Below, piece by piece: positions 26,090 through 35,311 of a stretch of DNA of 64,000 bases. Location: positions 7,212,001 through 7,276,000 of the forward strand of contig NZ_CP080531.1 in the NCBI RefSeq assembly GCF_024746835.1. Direction: 5' to 3'. The notes under the pieces are model-generated. The model was not told the origin of the DNA. It saw only the letters and a list, made by a program, of their open reading frames with translations, and made no database searches. The position numbers and the translations under genes are program-made. The DNA is from Mesorhizobium sp. AR02. Lineage in GTDB: Bacteria > Pseudomonadota > Alphaproteobacteria > Rhizobiales > Rhizobiaceae. Numbering within the stretch: the first letter of the stretch is position 1; every line of letters starts with the position of its first letter.

Positions 26090-27205
26090 ATGGGTCCCTT
26101 CCCGCACGACGCCCCGCCCGCCACGATCAGCAAGGACAACCCTGCCGGCACCGATGGTTTCGAGTTCGTCGAATTCGCGCATCCGGAGCCACAGAAGCTG
26201 GCCGAGTTGTTCACCCGCATGGGCTATGTGGCGGTGGCCAAGCATCGCAGCAAGGACATCACCGTCTGGCGCCAGGGCGACATCAACTATGTCGTCAATG
26301 CCGAACCGGGCTCGCATGCGATGAAATTCGCCGACAAGCACGGCCCCTGCGCGGCCTCGATGGCCTGGCGGGTGGTCGATGCCAAGCATGCGTTCGACCA
26401 CGCCGTCTCGAAGGGCGCCACCCCATACGAAGGCGACGACAAGGCGCTCGACGTGCCGGCGATATCAGGCATCGGTGGCTCGCTGCTCTATTTCATCGAT
26501 ACCTACGGCACGAAGGGTTCGGCTTACGATGCCGAGTTCGAGTGGATCGGCGCGCGCGATCCGCGGCCGCAAGGCGTCGGCTTCTATTTTCTCGATCACC
26601 TCACCCACAATGTCTATCGCGGCCAGATGGACAAATGGTGGGATTTCTACCGCAATCTGTTCGGCTTCAAGCAGATCCATTTCTTCGACATTGACGGCAA
26701 GATCACCGGCCTGGTCAGCCGCGCCATCACCTCGCCCTGCGGCAAGATCCGCATTCCGCTCAACGAATCCAAGGACGAGACCAGCCAGATCGCCGAGTAT
26801 CTGAAGAAGTACAATGGCGAAGGCATCCAGCACATCGCGGTCGGCACCGACGAGATCTACGCCGCCACCGACAAGCTGGCCGACAACGGGCTGAAGTTCA
26901 TGCCCGGCCCGCCGGAAACCTATTACGACATGTCCTATGCCAGGGTGAACGGCCATGACGAGCCTATCGAGCGGATGAAGAAGCACGGCATCCTCATCGA
27001 CGGCGAAGGCGTGGTCGACGGTGGCATGACCAAGATCCTGCTGCAGATATTCTCGAAAACCGTGATCGGACCGATCTTCTTCGAGTTCATCCAGCGCAAG
27101 GGCGACGAAGGCTTTGGCGAAGGAAATTTCCGCGCATTGTTCGAATCGATCGAGCAGGACCAGATCAAGCGTGGCGTGATCAAGGTGGATGGTAAAGCGG
27201 CGTAA
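26090..27205 (+). CDS. hppD: 4-hydroxyphenylpyruvate dioxygenase
   Basis: 371 residues from ATG 26090, which has a perfect GGAGG six bases upstream; the frame opens 13 codons earlier. The non-haem iron enzyme turns 4-hydroxyphenylpyruvate into homogentisate in tyrosine degradation. The iron triad is visible as H170 (FLDHLTHNVYRG), H248 (GIQHIAVG) and E332 (PIFFEFIQRKG). The product feeds HmgA, encoded about 3.5 kb away on the other strand. Its 3' end is followed directly by the toxin-antitoxin operator. Confidence 0.96.
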   Translation: MGPFPHDAPPATISKDNPAGTDGFEFVEFAHPEPQKLAELFTRMGYVAVAKHRSKDITVWRQGDINYVVNAEPGSHAMKFADKHGPCAASMAWRVVDAKHAFDHAVSKGATPYEGDDKALDVPAISGIGGSLLYFIDTYGTKGSAYDAEFEWIGARDPRPQGVGFYFLDHLTHNVYRGQMDKWWDFYRNLFGFKQIHFFDIDGKITGLVSRAITSPCGKIRIPLNESKDETSQIAEYLKKYNGEGIQHIAVGTDEIYAATDKLADNGLKFMPGPPETYYDMSYARVNGHDEPIERMKKHGILIDGEGVVDGGMTKILLQIFSKTVIGPIFFEFIQRKGDEGFGEGNFRALFESIEQDQIKRGVIKVDGKAA

Positions 27206-27227
27206 CGCTCAAACTTGCTTGCGGCTT

Positions 27228-27263
27228 GACCTCTTATGACCTAAATTCTGGTCATAAGAGGTC
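27228..27263. promoter_or_regulatory. Inverted-repeat operator of the toxin-antitoxin module
   Basis: GACCTCTTATGACC (27228-27241) and GGTCATAAGAGGTC (27250-27263) are perfect 14-base inverted copies separated by eight bases. The right arm contains the AGAGG ribosome-binding site of the antitoxin gene. Phd/YefM antitoxins autorepress by binding such repeats, so this is the likely autoregulatory operator. As RNA it would also hide the ribosome-binding site in a hairpin. Confidence 0.75.
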
Positions 27264-27267
27264 GTCT

Positions 27268-27495
27268 ATGAATATCCCGATGGCAAAAGCGAAGGCCCAG
27301 CTTTCCGAACTGGTGAAACGTGCCCAGGCTGGCGAAGAAATCCACCTGACACGGCATGGAGAGGTTGTCGCAACCTTGAGCGCTCCCGCTCGGGCTGTTG
27401 GTAGCAAACGCTTGTTGGGGGCCCTGAAAGGCCAAATCCAGATATCGGACGACTTTGATGAACTCGGTCCCGAATGGGACGAGTATATTAAATGA
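27268..27495 (+). CDS. Phd/YefM family antitoxin
   Basis: 75 residues from ATG 27268 (AGAGG upstream); an in-frame ATG 14 codons earlier lies inside the operator repeat and is unlikely. The N-terminal MAKAKAQLSELVKRAQAGEEI and HGEVVATLSA segments are the Phd/YefM DNA-binding fold. The acidic C-terminus (DDFDELGPEWDEYIK) would wrap and block the toxin. The stop overlaps the toxin start as ATGA, the usual coupling in type II modules. Confidence 0.9.
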   Translation: MNIPMAKAKAQLSELVKRAQAGEEIHLTRHGEVVATLSAPARAVGSKRLLGALKGQIQISDDFDELGPEWDEYIK

Positions 27496-27866
27496 GCAGT
27501 CAATATCTGGTCGACACCCACATTCTACTTTGGGTGCTCAACGCGGATTCACGTCTTTCGGATCACCATCGCGACATCTTTTTAGCGGGTGAGAATGTCG
27601 TCGTCAGCGCCGTCTCGGTGGCAGAGATCGCAATCAAGAAATCGCTCGGCAAAATCGCGGTCACTGGCAACATCGTAGACATCCTGCGATCGAACGGGAT
27701 TCCAATCCTCAGCGTGAATGAACTACACGCCGCGAGGCTTGAGCATTTGCCGCTCCATCATCGAGACCCCTTTGACCGCCTGCTCATTGCGCAGGCCCAA
27801 ATCGAAGGCCTGACATTGGTCACCGCGGATCGGCATTTTTCGGCTTATGATGTTGCGTTGATCTGA
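27492..27866 (+). CDS. PIN-domain toxin (VapC-like RNase)
   Basis: 124 residues. The acidic residues of a PIN nuclease are in place: D8 (YLVDTHILLW), E45 (VAEIAIK), D92/D95 (HRDPFDRLL) and D113 (VTADRHF). Such toxins cut RNA, often tRNA, unless bound by the antitoxin encoded four bases upstream. The last 22 bases overlap the 3' end of the dinB-like gene on the other strand. All catalytic residues are present, so it is probably functional. Confidence 0.9.
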   Translation: MSSQYLVDTHILLWVLNADSRLSDHHRDIFLAGENVVVSAVSVAEIAIKKSLGKIAVTGNIVDILRSNGIPILSVNELHAARLEHLPLHHRDPFDRLLIAQAQIEGLTLVTADRHFSAYDVALI

Positions 27867-28405
27867 TCATCCAGTCCCAGCCTCTCGACCTCCGCCTTCC
27901 TCAGCTTAATGTCATAGTCGAGCAAAAACTCGTCCAACTGCGGCGGCGCGACCGACGTGCCAGACAGCATGGCGTGCACCTGACCGCGGTGGTGGATATC
28001 GTGCAGGAAGACATGGGCGAGGATGTCGCCGATCTTTTCGGGGATCATGCCGTCCTCGAGCCGGTCGGTGATGACGCGGCGATCGAGATCGGCTTCCGAC
28101 AGGCCATCGCAGAAGGCGATCAGCCTCCGATCGGCCGCGACCTGGGCAGCAAACAGCGCCTGTGGTTCATCGAATGGCACGAAGTCATCATGGGCCGCGG
28201 CACCGACACCGCCCTCTTCGAGAAAATCGAGATAGAGATGATCGACCGCGAGGATGTGGTTGAGCGTCGCCTTGATCGACGGGAAGAAGCTGGTGCGCTC
28301 GGCTTCGAACTCCCCGGGCTTGAGCGCTAGCACGGCGCGATAGAGCCGGTCGTTCGACCAGAGATTGTTGCCGGCCATGCGGCGCAGATGGTCAAGCAAG
28401 GTCAT
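27845..28405 (-). CDS. DinB family protein
   Basis: 186 residues. It has the DinB four-helix layout with histidines spaced as a metal site: H48/H54 region (TLNHILAVDHLY) and HVFLHDIHHRGQVH near residue 135-150. Members include thiol-dependent transferases such as the maleylpyruvate and bacillithiol enzymes, but most are uncharacterised. It is coupled by an ATGA overlap to a small membrane protein upstream and ends inside the toxin gene on the other strand. Its place after hmgA and the FAH-family gene raises a role in aromatic breakdown, which is speculation. Confidence 0.82.
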   Translation of the reverse strand: MTLLDHLRRMAGNNLWSNDRLYRAVLALKPGEFEAERTSFFPSIKATLNHILAVDHLYLDFLEEGGVGAAAHDDFVPFDEPQALFAAQVAADRRLIAFCDGLSEADLDRRVITDRLEDGMIPEKIGDILAHVFLHDIHHRGQVHAMLSGTSVAPPQLDEFLLDYDIKLRKAEVERLGLDDQINATS

Positions 28406-28704
28406 GACGTCACTCCGCCTACCCGCACCAGATGCAGGCCTGCTGCCATAACCGCGAAGCCGGCGAGAACGATCAGCTGCAACCAGTTCATGCGCAGACG
28501 CATGGCTTGCGTTTCCTCGTCCCGTGCGACTTTCATATTGGTGATGGTGTGAAACATCATCGCCTTGCGCGGGAAGCCGCTGCGGTTGGTCAGATCCGGC
28601 GAGCGCGCCTCGATGCGATAGCTCAACCGGATCGCCCGGATGAACACCACCAGAATCCCAAGCGCCCAGACGCCGGCCAGCAGATAGAACACCTCCCCTG
28701 TCAT
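28402..28704 (-). CDS. Small membrane protein of unknown function
   Basis: 100 residues with two hydrophobic segments, one at the N-terminus (LLAGVWALGILVVFIRAI) and one near the C-terminus (LQLIVLAGFAVMAAGLHLV), joined by a charged loop. I do not recognise a family. It starts 15 bases after the FAH-family gene and overlaps dinB by four bases, so it seems to belong to the hmgA-led transcript. Confidence 0.75.
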   Translation of the reverse strand: MTGEVFYLLAGVWALGILVVFIRAIRLSYRIEARSPDLTNRSGFPRKAMMFHTITNMKVARDEETQAMRLRMNWLQLIVLAGFAVMAAGLHLVRVGGVTS

Positions 28705-28719
28705 TCGATGCTCCCGCTG

Positions 28720-29733
28720 TTATCCCTGATATTTCTCGACCTTCTGTTCGATGGCGCCGAAGATCGAATGGCCGGCTCTGTCCTTCATCTCGATGCGCAC
28801 CGTGTCGCCGAAGCGCAGGAACGGCGTTTTGGGTTCACCCGCCTCGATGGTCTCGATCATGCGCAGTTCGGCGATGCAGGAATAGCCGGCGCCGCCAGCC
28901 GAGACCGGCTTGCCCGGACCGCCGTTGAGCTTGTTGGAGACTGTACCCGAGCCGATGATGGTGCCTGATATCAGCGGCCTTGTCCTGGCGGCATGCACGA
29001 TCAGCGCCGGAAAATCGAAGGTCATGTCGACACCGGCATTGGCGCGGCCGAAGGGCTTGCCGTTGAGGTCGGCAAGCAGCGGCAGGCTGACCTTGCCGCC
29101 GTCCCAGGCATCGCCCAGCTCATCCGGCGTCACCGCGACGGGCGAAAAGGCGGAGGATGGTTTTGACTGGAAGAAACCAAACCCCTTGGCCAGTTCCGGT
29201 CCGGTGAGTGCGCGTAGCGTCACATCGTTGACCAGCATGACCAACCGGATCGCGGCGCGCGCTTCATCGAGGCTTGCGCCCATCGGCACGTCGTCGACGA
29301 TAACGGCGACTTCCGCTTCCATGTCGATGCCGAAGCCTTCGTCGGCCATGCGGATCGGATCGCGCGGCGCAATGAAGGAGTCCGAGCCGCCCTGGTAGAT
29401 CAGCGGATCGGTCCAGAAACTCGCCGGCATCTCGACGCCACGCGCCTTCCGCACCAGCTCGACATGGTTCACATAGGCGGACCCGTCAGCCCATTGATAG
29501 GCGCGCGGCAGTGGTGAATGCGCGTCGTGCTCGTGAAAGCGTCCCGACGGCACCGCATTGTTCTCTAGCGATTCCGCGATTGTGCCGAGATGCGGCGAGA
29601 CCCTGCGCCAATCGTCGAGTGCCGCCTGCAACGTGCGCGCCAGGAACGACGCATCGGTGTACAGCGTCAGGTCGCGCGAGACGACGACGAGTTTTCCATC
29701 ACGCGTCCCGTCCTTCAATGTGGCAAGCTTCAT
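28720..29733 (-). CDS. Fumarylacetoacetate hydrolase (FAH) family protein
   Basis: 337 residues from ATG 29733, preceded by GGAG; an upstream extension lies in the previous gene. The FAH fold is shown by DMEAEVAVIVDDVP and LVNDVTLR, which provide acidic metal ligands, and by GSGTVSNKLNGGPGK. In the homogentisate pathway the last enzyme splits fumarylacetoacetate into fumarate and acetoacetate. This protein is shorter than the classical eukaryotic-type FAH but fits the bacterial version encoded beside hmgA. ATGA overlap with the upstream MBL gene implies coupling. No maleylacetoacetate isomerase gene is seen here. Confidence 0.88.
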   Translation of the reverse strand: MKLATLKDGTRDGKLVVVSRDLTLYTDASFLARTLQAALDDWRRVSPHLGTIAESLENNAVPSGRFHEHDAHSPLPRAYQWADGSAYVNHVELVRKARGVEMPASFWTDPLIYQGGSDSFIAPRDPIRMADEGFGIDMEAEVAVIVDDVPMGASLDEARAAIRLVMLVNDVTLRALTGPELAKGFGFFQSKPSSAFSPVAVTPDELGDAWDGGKVSLPLLADLNGKPFGRANAGVDMTFDFPALIVHAARTRPLISGTIIGSGTVSNKLNGGPGKPVSAGGAGYSCIAELRMIETIEAGEPKTPFLRFGDTVRIEMKDRAGHSIFGAIEQKVEKYQG

Positions 29734-30632
29734 GCGGTTCCCTCTCCTGATGCGGCCTTGGCGCCGCTTAACTCCACAACAAGGCCGTCGCGGGCGATCG
29801 TCAAGTCGCCGGCCCATGTTTTCCTGACAGCGGCGATCCAATCCGCCTCGCTGATGTCGGCATCGTCGGCGGGAATGAGGTGGTTGAGCACCAGTCTTTT
29901 CACCCCGGCATCGCTGGCGATGCGCCCGGCTTCTTCGGCAAAGCTGTGGCTGGCGAGCAGATGTTCTCTGAGCCGCGCGCCATTGCCGGTTCTGGCGACC
30001 AGCCGCTCGATGCCCTCCTCCAGCATGGCTTCATGGACGAGAATGTCGGCACTCTCGGCAAAATCGGCGAGCGGTGGAAAGAAGGCCGTGTCGGCGGAAA
30101 AGACCACGCTTTTGCCGCCATGCTCGAAGCGCAGGGCAAAACAGTCGGTGACCGGCGGATGGTCGACGCGCAGCGCCGTCGCCTTCAGGCTGCGTTGCTG
30201 AAACACCTGGCCTTCGCCGAATTCGTTGACCGAAACCAGTTCGCGAATGTCAGGCCGGCCCTCATCGGCGATGCGGATCTCGATGTCGAATTCCATCGCC
30301 TGGCAAAAGCGCCACCAATAGTGGCCGGTGCCAGGCGGGCCGAACACGCTGACTGGCGTTGCCAGCCCCGCCGTCCAGGCGGTGTGGATCAGTGGCCCCA
30401 GTTCCAGCACATGGTCGGAATGCAGATGGGTGATGAAGATCAGGTCGAGCGCCTTCAGGCTGATGCCGGCATCGACCAAACCGCGCGTCACGCCAAGCCC
30501 GCAGTCGACGACGATGATCCGCCCACCGAGTTCCAATAGCGACGAACTCGGCCACGGCCCGCCCGGCCGCAGCGCCGGGCCGCCCTTCGAGCCGAGAAGC
30601 ACCAACCGGTCCGGCATCGGCTTGCCGCTCAA
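29730..30632 (-). CDS. MBL-fold metallo-hydrolase in the homogentisate operon
   Basis: 300 residues from a TTG that overlaps the hmgA stop; ATG 30617 ([13 protein letters not shown]) is an alternative giving 295. The metal motif THLHSDH, a following [20 protein letters not shown] and the C-terminal LNHLIP are those of the RNase Z/arylsulfatase-like branch of the metallo-beta-lactamase fold. It is tightly coupled on both sides, between hmgA and the FAH-family gene. The substrate is unknown; a lactone or ester formed from homogentisate intermediates is one possibility. Confidence 0.82.
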   Translation of the reverse strand: MSGKPMPDRLVLLGSKGGPALRPGGPWPSSSLLELGGRIIVVDCGLGVTRGLVDAGISLKALDLIFITHLHSDHVLELGPLIHTAWTAGLATPVSVFGPPGTGHYWWRFCQAMEFDIEIRIADEGRPDIRELVSVNEFGEGQVFQQRSLKATALRVDHPPVTDCFALRFEHGGKSVVFSADTAFFPPLADFAESADILVHEAMLEEGIERLVARTGNGARLREHLLASHSFAEEAGRIASDAGVKRLVLNHLIPADDADISEADWIAAVRKTWAGDLTIARDGLVVELSGAKAASGEGTA

Positions 30633-31942
30633 GACCAGTCGCCCTCGGGCGTGCCATTGAAGCGCTTCTTCAGGTCTGCCCAGCAGTCGATGTAATTGTC
30701 CTGCCGGGTTTCCAGTTCGGCGCCGTAGCGGGTCAGCATCTGCGGAAAGCGGGTCTCGAACATGAAGGCCATGGTGTTGTCGAGCTTGACCGGTTTCAGA
30801 TCCGCGCGCGAGGCCTTTTCGAAGCCAGGTGCATCCGGACCATGGGCCAGCATCAGATTGTGCAGGCTGATGCCGCCGGGCACAAAGCCTTCTTCCTTGG
30901 CATCGTACTGGCCGTGGATCAGCCCCATGAACTCGCTCATGATGTTGCGGTGATACCAGGGCGGCCGGAACGTATCTTCCGCCACCAGCCAGCGCGGCGG
31001 GAAGATGACGAAGTCGATATTGGCGGTGCCCTCCTCGCCGCTTGGGGCGGTCAGCACGGTGAAGATCGACGGATCGGGGTGATCGAACAGGATGGCGCCG
31101 ACCGGCGAAAAGGTCGCCAGATCATATTTATAGGGTGCGTAGTTGCCATGCCAGGCGACGACGTCGAGCGGCGAATGGCCGATCTCGGTGACATGGAAAT
31201 TCCCGCACCATTTCACGATCAGCCGGCAGGGCGTTTCCTTCTCCTCGAACCAGGCGCAAGGCGTCTTGAAATCGCGCGGATTGGCCAGGCAATTAGCGCC
31301 GATCGGGCCGCGGTCGGGTAATGTCAGCTTGGCGCCGTAGTTCTCGCAGACATAGCCGCGTACTTGCCTGTCGACCAACTCGACCTTGAAGACGAGGCCG
31401 CGCGGCAGCACGGCGATCTCGCCGGGCCGAAGCTCAATGACACCCATCTCGGTGACGAGGCGCAAGGCGCCGACCTGCGGCACGACCAGCAACTCGCCAT
31501 CGGCATTGAAGAAATGGTCGTCGACCATCGATGTGTTGGCGACATAGACATGCGCCGCCATGCCGGTCTGTCCGAGCACGTCGCCGGCCGTGGTTATGCT
31601 GCGCATGCCCTTGATAAAATCGGTCGGCTCCTTCGGCATCGGCACCGGGTTCCAGCGATACTGGCCGAGCGCCAGCTCGTGATCGCCGACATTGGGGGCT
31701 GTCTTCCACAAGGGATAGTTCGCCGCCTTGAAGCGGCCGGTGTGCTTGACGCTCGGCCGGATGCGATAGAGCCAGGAGCGCTCGTTGGTGCCGCGCGGGG
31801 CGGTGAAGGGCGAGCCCGAAAGTTGCTCGGCATAAAGGCCGTAGGCCGGCCGCTGCGGCGAGTTCCGCCCCTGCGGCAGCGAGCCGGGCAAGGTTTCAGT
31901 CTCGAAATCGTTGCCGAAGCCCGGCATGTAGGAAAAGGCCAT
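30629..31942 (-). CDS. hmgA: Homogentisate 1,2-dioxygenase
   Basis: 437 residues from ATG 31942, which has GGGAGG five bases upstream; a longer frame starts 34 codons earlier inside the promoter. It opens the ring of homogentisate to maleylacetoacetate. The N-terminus [16 protein letters not shown], the [11 protein letters not shown] segment and the C-terminal iron region ([13 protein letters not shown] and the histidines around [14 protein letters not shown]) are typical. It is the first gene of a coupled minus-strand run hmgA-MBL-FAH-membrane protein-dinB and is divergent from a MarR regulator. Confidence 0.96.
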   Translation of the reverse strand: MAFSYMPGFGNDFETETLPGSLPQGRNSPQRPAYGLYAEQLSGSPFTAPRGTNERSWLYRIRPSVKHTGRFKAANYPLWKTAPNVGDHELALGQYRWNPVPMPKEPTDFIKGMRSITTAGDVLGQTGMAAHVYVANTSMVDDHFFNADGELLVVPQVGALRLVTEMGVIELRPGEIAVLPRGLVFKVELVDRQVRGYVCENYGAKLTLPDRGPIGANCLANPRDFKTPCAWFEEKETPCRLIVKWCGNFHVTEIGHSPLDVVAWHGNYAPYKYDLATFSPVGAILFDHPDPSIFTVLTAPSGEEGTANIDFVIFPPRWLVAEDTFRPPWYHRNIMSEFMGLIHGQYDAKEEGFVPGGISLHNLMLAHGPDAPGFEKASRADLKPVKLDNTMAFMFETRFPQMLTRYGAELETRQDNYIDCWADLKKRFNGTPEGDWS

Positions 31943-32017
31943 CCGATCCTCCCTGATCCCAGCTCCAAGCTTCACGAAGCCTGGCCTGCCGGTGATGTTG
32001 ACCAAAGTGGTTTCATT

Positions 32018-32038
32018 TGTAACCATTGAAAATGTAAC
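32018..32038. promoter_or_regulatory. Direct TGTAAC repeats between hmgA and the MarR gene
   Basis: TGTAAC occurs at 32018-32023 and again at 32033-32038, in similar surroundings (TTTGTAACCATTG and AATGTAACTATCA), between the divergent hmgA and marR-like genes. They could be operator half-sites or overlap a promoter element. This is a weak, purely positional inference. Confidence 0.3.
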
Positions 32039-32061
32039 TATCAACGGCCACGGCGCGCATC

Positions 32062-32505
32062 ATGGAACCCGACATTCTGGAACTGGAAAGTTTCCTGCCC
32101 TACCGGCTCTACCGGCTGGCTGATGCTGTCAGCCGCGAATTCTCGAAAATCTACCGTGATCGCCACGGGCTGACCCGACCGGAGTGGCGCACGCTTTCAG
32201 GCCTCGGCCAGCGCGGCACGATGACGGCGACAGAGCTCGGCGAGCAGTCGGCCATGCACAAGACCAAGGTGTCGCGCGCCGTCGCCGAACTTGAGCGGCG
32301 TCGCTGGCTGACGCGCACGCCTGACGAGACCGACCGCCGGGTCGAGCATCTGGCGTTGACCAAGGCGGGACTTGCCGCCTATCGCGAGATGGTGCCGCTG
32401 GCGAAGGCGTTCGAGCGGGAATTGTTGGCGAGGCTGAGCAACCAGGAGCGGGCTGCGATCGCGAGGGGAGTGGCTGCGCTGGAGATGGCGCTGGGCGGAA
32501 AGTAG
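32062..32505 (+). CDS. MarR family regulator, probable regulator of the hmgA operon
   Basis: 147 residues with the MarR winged helix: RPEWRTLSGLGQRG, ATELGEQSAMHKTKVSRAVAEL, and the wing around RTPDETDRRVEHLALT. It lies divergent to hmgA with 119 bases between starts, the usual arrangement of a local repressor of homogentisate catabolism. The ligand would plausibly be homogentisate or a related aromatic acid, by analogy only. Confidence 0.87.
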   Translation: MEPDILELESFLPYRLYRLADAVSREFSKIYRDRHGLTRPEWRTLSGLGQRGTMTATELGEQSAMHKTKVSRAVAELERRRWLTRTPDETDRRVEHLALTKAGLAAYREMVPLAKAFERELLARLSNQERAAIARGVAALEMALGGK

Positions 32506-32524
32506 GCTGGCGTAATGAAGGATT

Positions 32525-32707
32525 GCTGGCGGGACAGCACCCCCCTCTGTCCTGCCGGACATCTCCCCCGCAAGGGGGGAGATCGGATGTCACCGATGAT
32601 TTCGGCCAACCACCAACGTTGTAAAAATGGCGGAGCGCCAAAGCTGCCAATCTCCCCCTTTGCAGGGGAGATGGCCGGCAGGCCAGAGGGGGTGCTGTCC
32701 CGCCAGC
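32525..32707. repeat. Interspersed palindromic repeat between the MarR gene and tdh
   Basis: Outer arms of 24-25 bases (32525-32549 and 32684-32707; GCTGGCGGGACAGCACCCCC... and its complement) differ by one C in a homopolymer. Inner arms ATCTCCCCC / GGGGGAGAT-type repeats occur at both ends. It fills the gap between two converging genes, like the elements at 944 and 20181. The centre (about 32590-32650) is not palindromic and shows no gene. Confidence 0.78.
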
Positions 32708-32728
32708 GTTTCTAATTGGCTTCGCTTC

Positions 32729-33763
32729 CTACCAGTCCATCACCACTTTGCCCGAACTGCCGCTCCTCATCGCATCGAAGCCCGTCTGGAAATCGTCGAT
32801 CCCAATCCGGTGCGTGATTAACCCGCTTACATCGAGCGGGCCCTGTACCAGCGCGATCATCTTGTACCAGGTCTCGAACATCTCGCGGCCGTAGATGCCC
32901 TTGAGATGCAGCATCTTGAAGATGACCTTGTTCCAGTCGATCTCGAAGCCGGTAGGGGCGATGCCGAGAATGGCGATCTTGCCGCCATTGTTCATGGTGT
33001 CGATCATGTCGCGGAAGGCGGGGGCCGCGCCCGACATTTCGAGGCCGACGTCAAAACCCTCGGTCATGCCGAGCACCGGCATCACATCGCGCAGCTTTTC
33101 CTTCGAGGCATCGACGACATGCTGGACGCCAAGTTTTTTGGCCAAGGCCAGCCGTACCGGGTTGATGTCGGTGATGACCACTTTTCGCGCACCGACGCAT
33201 TGCGCCACCAGCGCGCCCATGATGCCGATCGGCCCGGCGCCGGTGACCAGCACATCTTCGCCGACGAGGTCGAAGGACAATGCCGTGTGGACGGCATTGC
33301 CCAAGGGATCGAAGATCGCGGCGATCTCGTCCGGCACGTCGTCAGGGATCGGCACGACATTGTGCTGCGGGATCGCCAGATATTCGCCGAAGGCACCCGG
33401 CCTATTGACGCCGACGCCGAGTGTGTTGCGGCACAGATGCCCTCTGCCCGCCCGGCAGTTGCGGCAATGACCGCAGACGATGTGGCCTTCACCCGAGACG
33501 CGCTGACCGACCTTGTATTCAGTGACCGCCGCGCCGAAATCGGCGACGGTGCCAACAAATTCATGGCCGGTCACCATCGGCACCGGCACCGTCTTCTGTG
33601 CCCACTGATCCCAATTGTAGATGTGGACGTCGGTGCCGCAGATCGCGGTCTTCTTGACCTTGATCAGCACGTCGTTGGGGCCGATCTCCGGCACCGGCAC
33701 CTCTTCCATCCAGATGCCCGGCTCGGCCTTGGCCTTCACCAGCGCCTTCATCATATTCGACAT
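32729..33763 (-). CDS. tdh: L-threonine 3-dehydrogenase
   Basis: 344 residues, the usual length. This zinc-dependent medium-chain dehydrogenase oxidises L-threonine to 2-amino-3-ketobutyrate with NAD+. The catalytic zinc ligands C42 (AICGTDVH) and H67/E68 (TGHEFVG) are present. The structural zinc lobe ([15 protein letters not shown]) and the NAD-binding [10 protein letters not shown] are also present. It lies 51 bases downstream of kbl, whose enzyme takes the unstable product onward. Confidence 0.96.
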   Translation of the reverse strand: MSNMMKALVKAKAEPGIWMEEVPVPEIGPNDVLIKVKKTAICGTDVHIYNWDQWAQKTVPVPMVTGHEFVGTVADFGAAVTEYKVGQRVSGEGHIVCGHCRNCRAGRGHLCRNTLGVGVNRPGAFGEYLAIPQHNVVPIPDDVPDEIAAIFDPLGNAVHTALSFDLVGEDVLVTGAGPIGIMGALVAQCVGARKVVITDINPVRLALAKKLGVQHVVDASKEKLRDVMPVLGMTEGFDVGLEMSGAAPAFRDMIDTMNNGGKIAILGIAPTGFEIDWNKVIFKMLHLKGIYGREMFETWYKMIALVQGPLDVSGLITHRIGIDDFQTGFDAMRSGSSGKVVMDW

Positions 33764-33814
33764 TCTTTTGTCCCTTGAATCTCTTGATCCGGAATCGTTT
33801 TTGGCGCCGGTCGC

Positions 33815-35002
33815 TCAGGAAATGACGCCCAGCTCCCTGCCGACCGCGCCAAAAGCCTCCACCGCACGGTCGATATCGGCGCTGGAATGCGCCGCCGACA
33901 TCTGGGTGCGGATGCGCGCCTGGCCTTTCGGCACCACCGGGAAGGAAAAGCCGATGACATAGATGCCGCGCTTCAGCATGCGCGCCGCCATCTCCTGCGC
34001 CAGCGTCGCATCGCCCAGCATCACCGGGATGATCGGGTGGTCGGCCCCTGCCAGCGTGAAGCCGAGCTTGCCCATCTGCGACCTGAACCGCGCCGCATTG
34101 GCATAGAGGCGTTCGCGCAATGCGTCGCCATTGCGGATCAGGTCGAAGACCTTGATCGAGGCGCCGGCGATCGCCGGCATTAACGTGTTGGAAAAGAGAT
34201 AGGGCCGCGAGCGCTGGCGCAGCCAGTCGACCACCTGGCTTTTGCCCGAGGTATAGCCGCCGGAAGCGCCGCCGAGTGCCTTGCCTAGCGTGCCTGTGAT
34301 GATGTCGACCCTGCCCTCGACGCCGCAATGCTCAGCCGAACCGCGGCCATTTTTGCCGACGAAGCCGACCGCATGGCTGTCGTCGACCATGACCATCGCA
34401 TCGTATTTGTCGGCAAGATCGCAGACGCCTTTGAGGTTGGCGATGATGCCGTCCATCGAAAACACGCCGTCGGTGGCGATCAGCCGGAAGCGGCAATCCT
34501 TCGCTTCCTTCAGCCGCGCCTCAAGATCGGCCATGTCATTGTTGGCGTAGCGGAAGCGCTTGGCCTTTGACAACCTGACGCCATCGATGATCGAGGCGTG
34601 ATTCAGCGCATCCGAAATGATCGCGTCATCCTCGCCAAGCAGCGTCTCGAACAGGCCACCATTGGCGTCGAAGCAGGATCCATAGAGGATGGTGTCCTCC
34701 AGTCCGAGGAAAGATGAAATCGTCGCCTCGAGTTGCTTGTGTTCCTCCTGCGTGCCGCAGATGAAGCGCACCGAGGCCATGCCGTAGCCATAACGGTCGA
34801 GCGCCTGGGTGGCCGCCTTTCGCAGGTCGGCGCTGTCGGCGAGGCCAAGATAGTTGTTGGCGCAAAAATTCAGCACTTTCTCGCCGCCGACCTCGATCTC
34901 AGCCGACTGCATCGAGGAAATCACCCGCTCGGACTTGTAGAGGCCAGCCGATTTGAGCCCGGCAAGCTCGCTGTCGATATGGGATAGAAATGCTGCGGTC
35001 AT
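33815..35002 (-). CDS. kbl: Glycine C-acetyltransferase (2-amino-3-ketobutyrate CoA ligase)
   Basis: 395 residues of the PLP alpha-oxoamine synthase family. It cleaves 2-amino-3-ketobutyrate with CoA to glycine and acetyl-CoA. The PLP lysine region [15 protein letters not shown] and the [17 protein letters not shown] segment are clear. The start follows GAGG at eight bases. Together with tdh it forms the two-enzyme threonine-to-glycine route as one transcript. Confidence 0.96.
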   Translation of the reverse strand: MTAAFLSHIDSELAGLKSAGLYKSERVISSMQSAEIEVGGEKVLNFCANNYLGLADSADLRKAATQALDRYGYGMASVRFICGTQEEHKQLEATISSFLGLEDTILYGSCFDANGGLFETLLGEDDAIISDALNHASIIDGVRLSKAKRFRYANNDMADLEARLKEAKDCRFRLIATDGVFSMDGIIANLKGVCDLADKYDAMVMVDDSHAVGFVGKNGRGSAEHCGVEGRVDIITGTLGKALGGASGGYTSGKSQVVDWLRQRSRPYLFSNTLMPAIAGASIKVFDLIRNGDALRERLYANAARFRSQMGKLGFTLAGADHPIIPVMLGDATLAQEMAARMLKRGIYVIGFSFPVVPKGQARIRTQMSAAHSSADIDRAVEAFGAVGRELGVIS

Positions 35003-35311
35003 GATCAGGCCTCGTTTGACGTGGGCAGACTGTCGTCCCGCCCGCGCGAAAAATCCATCGCAAAAGCGACCGGATCGGGTGGCCGGGCAGCATCAAATGA
35101 GACGCCATGGACATCGCCCAAGCGACCACTCGGGAACGCATGGGACAATGAATGGTCAAATGCAGGCCGGCGGCGAAAGGTGGCGATAACCATTTCGCGA
35201 TCTTTCCGCTCCTCCCCCTTGCCGGGCGGCTATCGGTTTCCAGTCCTGTTAACGTTTGCAGTTCAATGATGCTCATACAGGAATCCGTTGGCGAGAGGGC
35301 CGCCCCCGAAC
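35003..35311. other. Divergent kbl / GGDEF-EAL intergenic region, no gene seen
   Basis: About 309 bases with no credible coding frame. It must hold the kbl promoter on the minus strand and that of the GGDEF-EAL gene on the plus strand. A run of short AT-richer sequence near 35245-35280 (GTTAACGTTTGCAG) is the most promoter-like part. I see no riboswitch or strong repeat. Confidence 0.5.
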
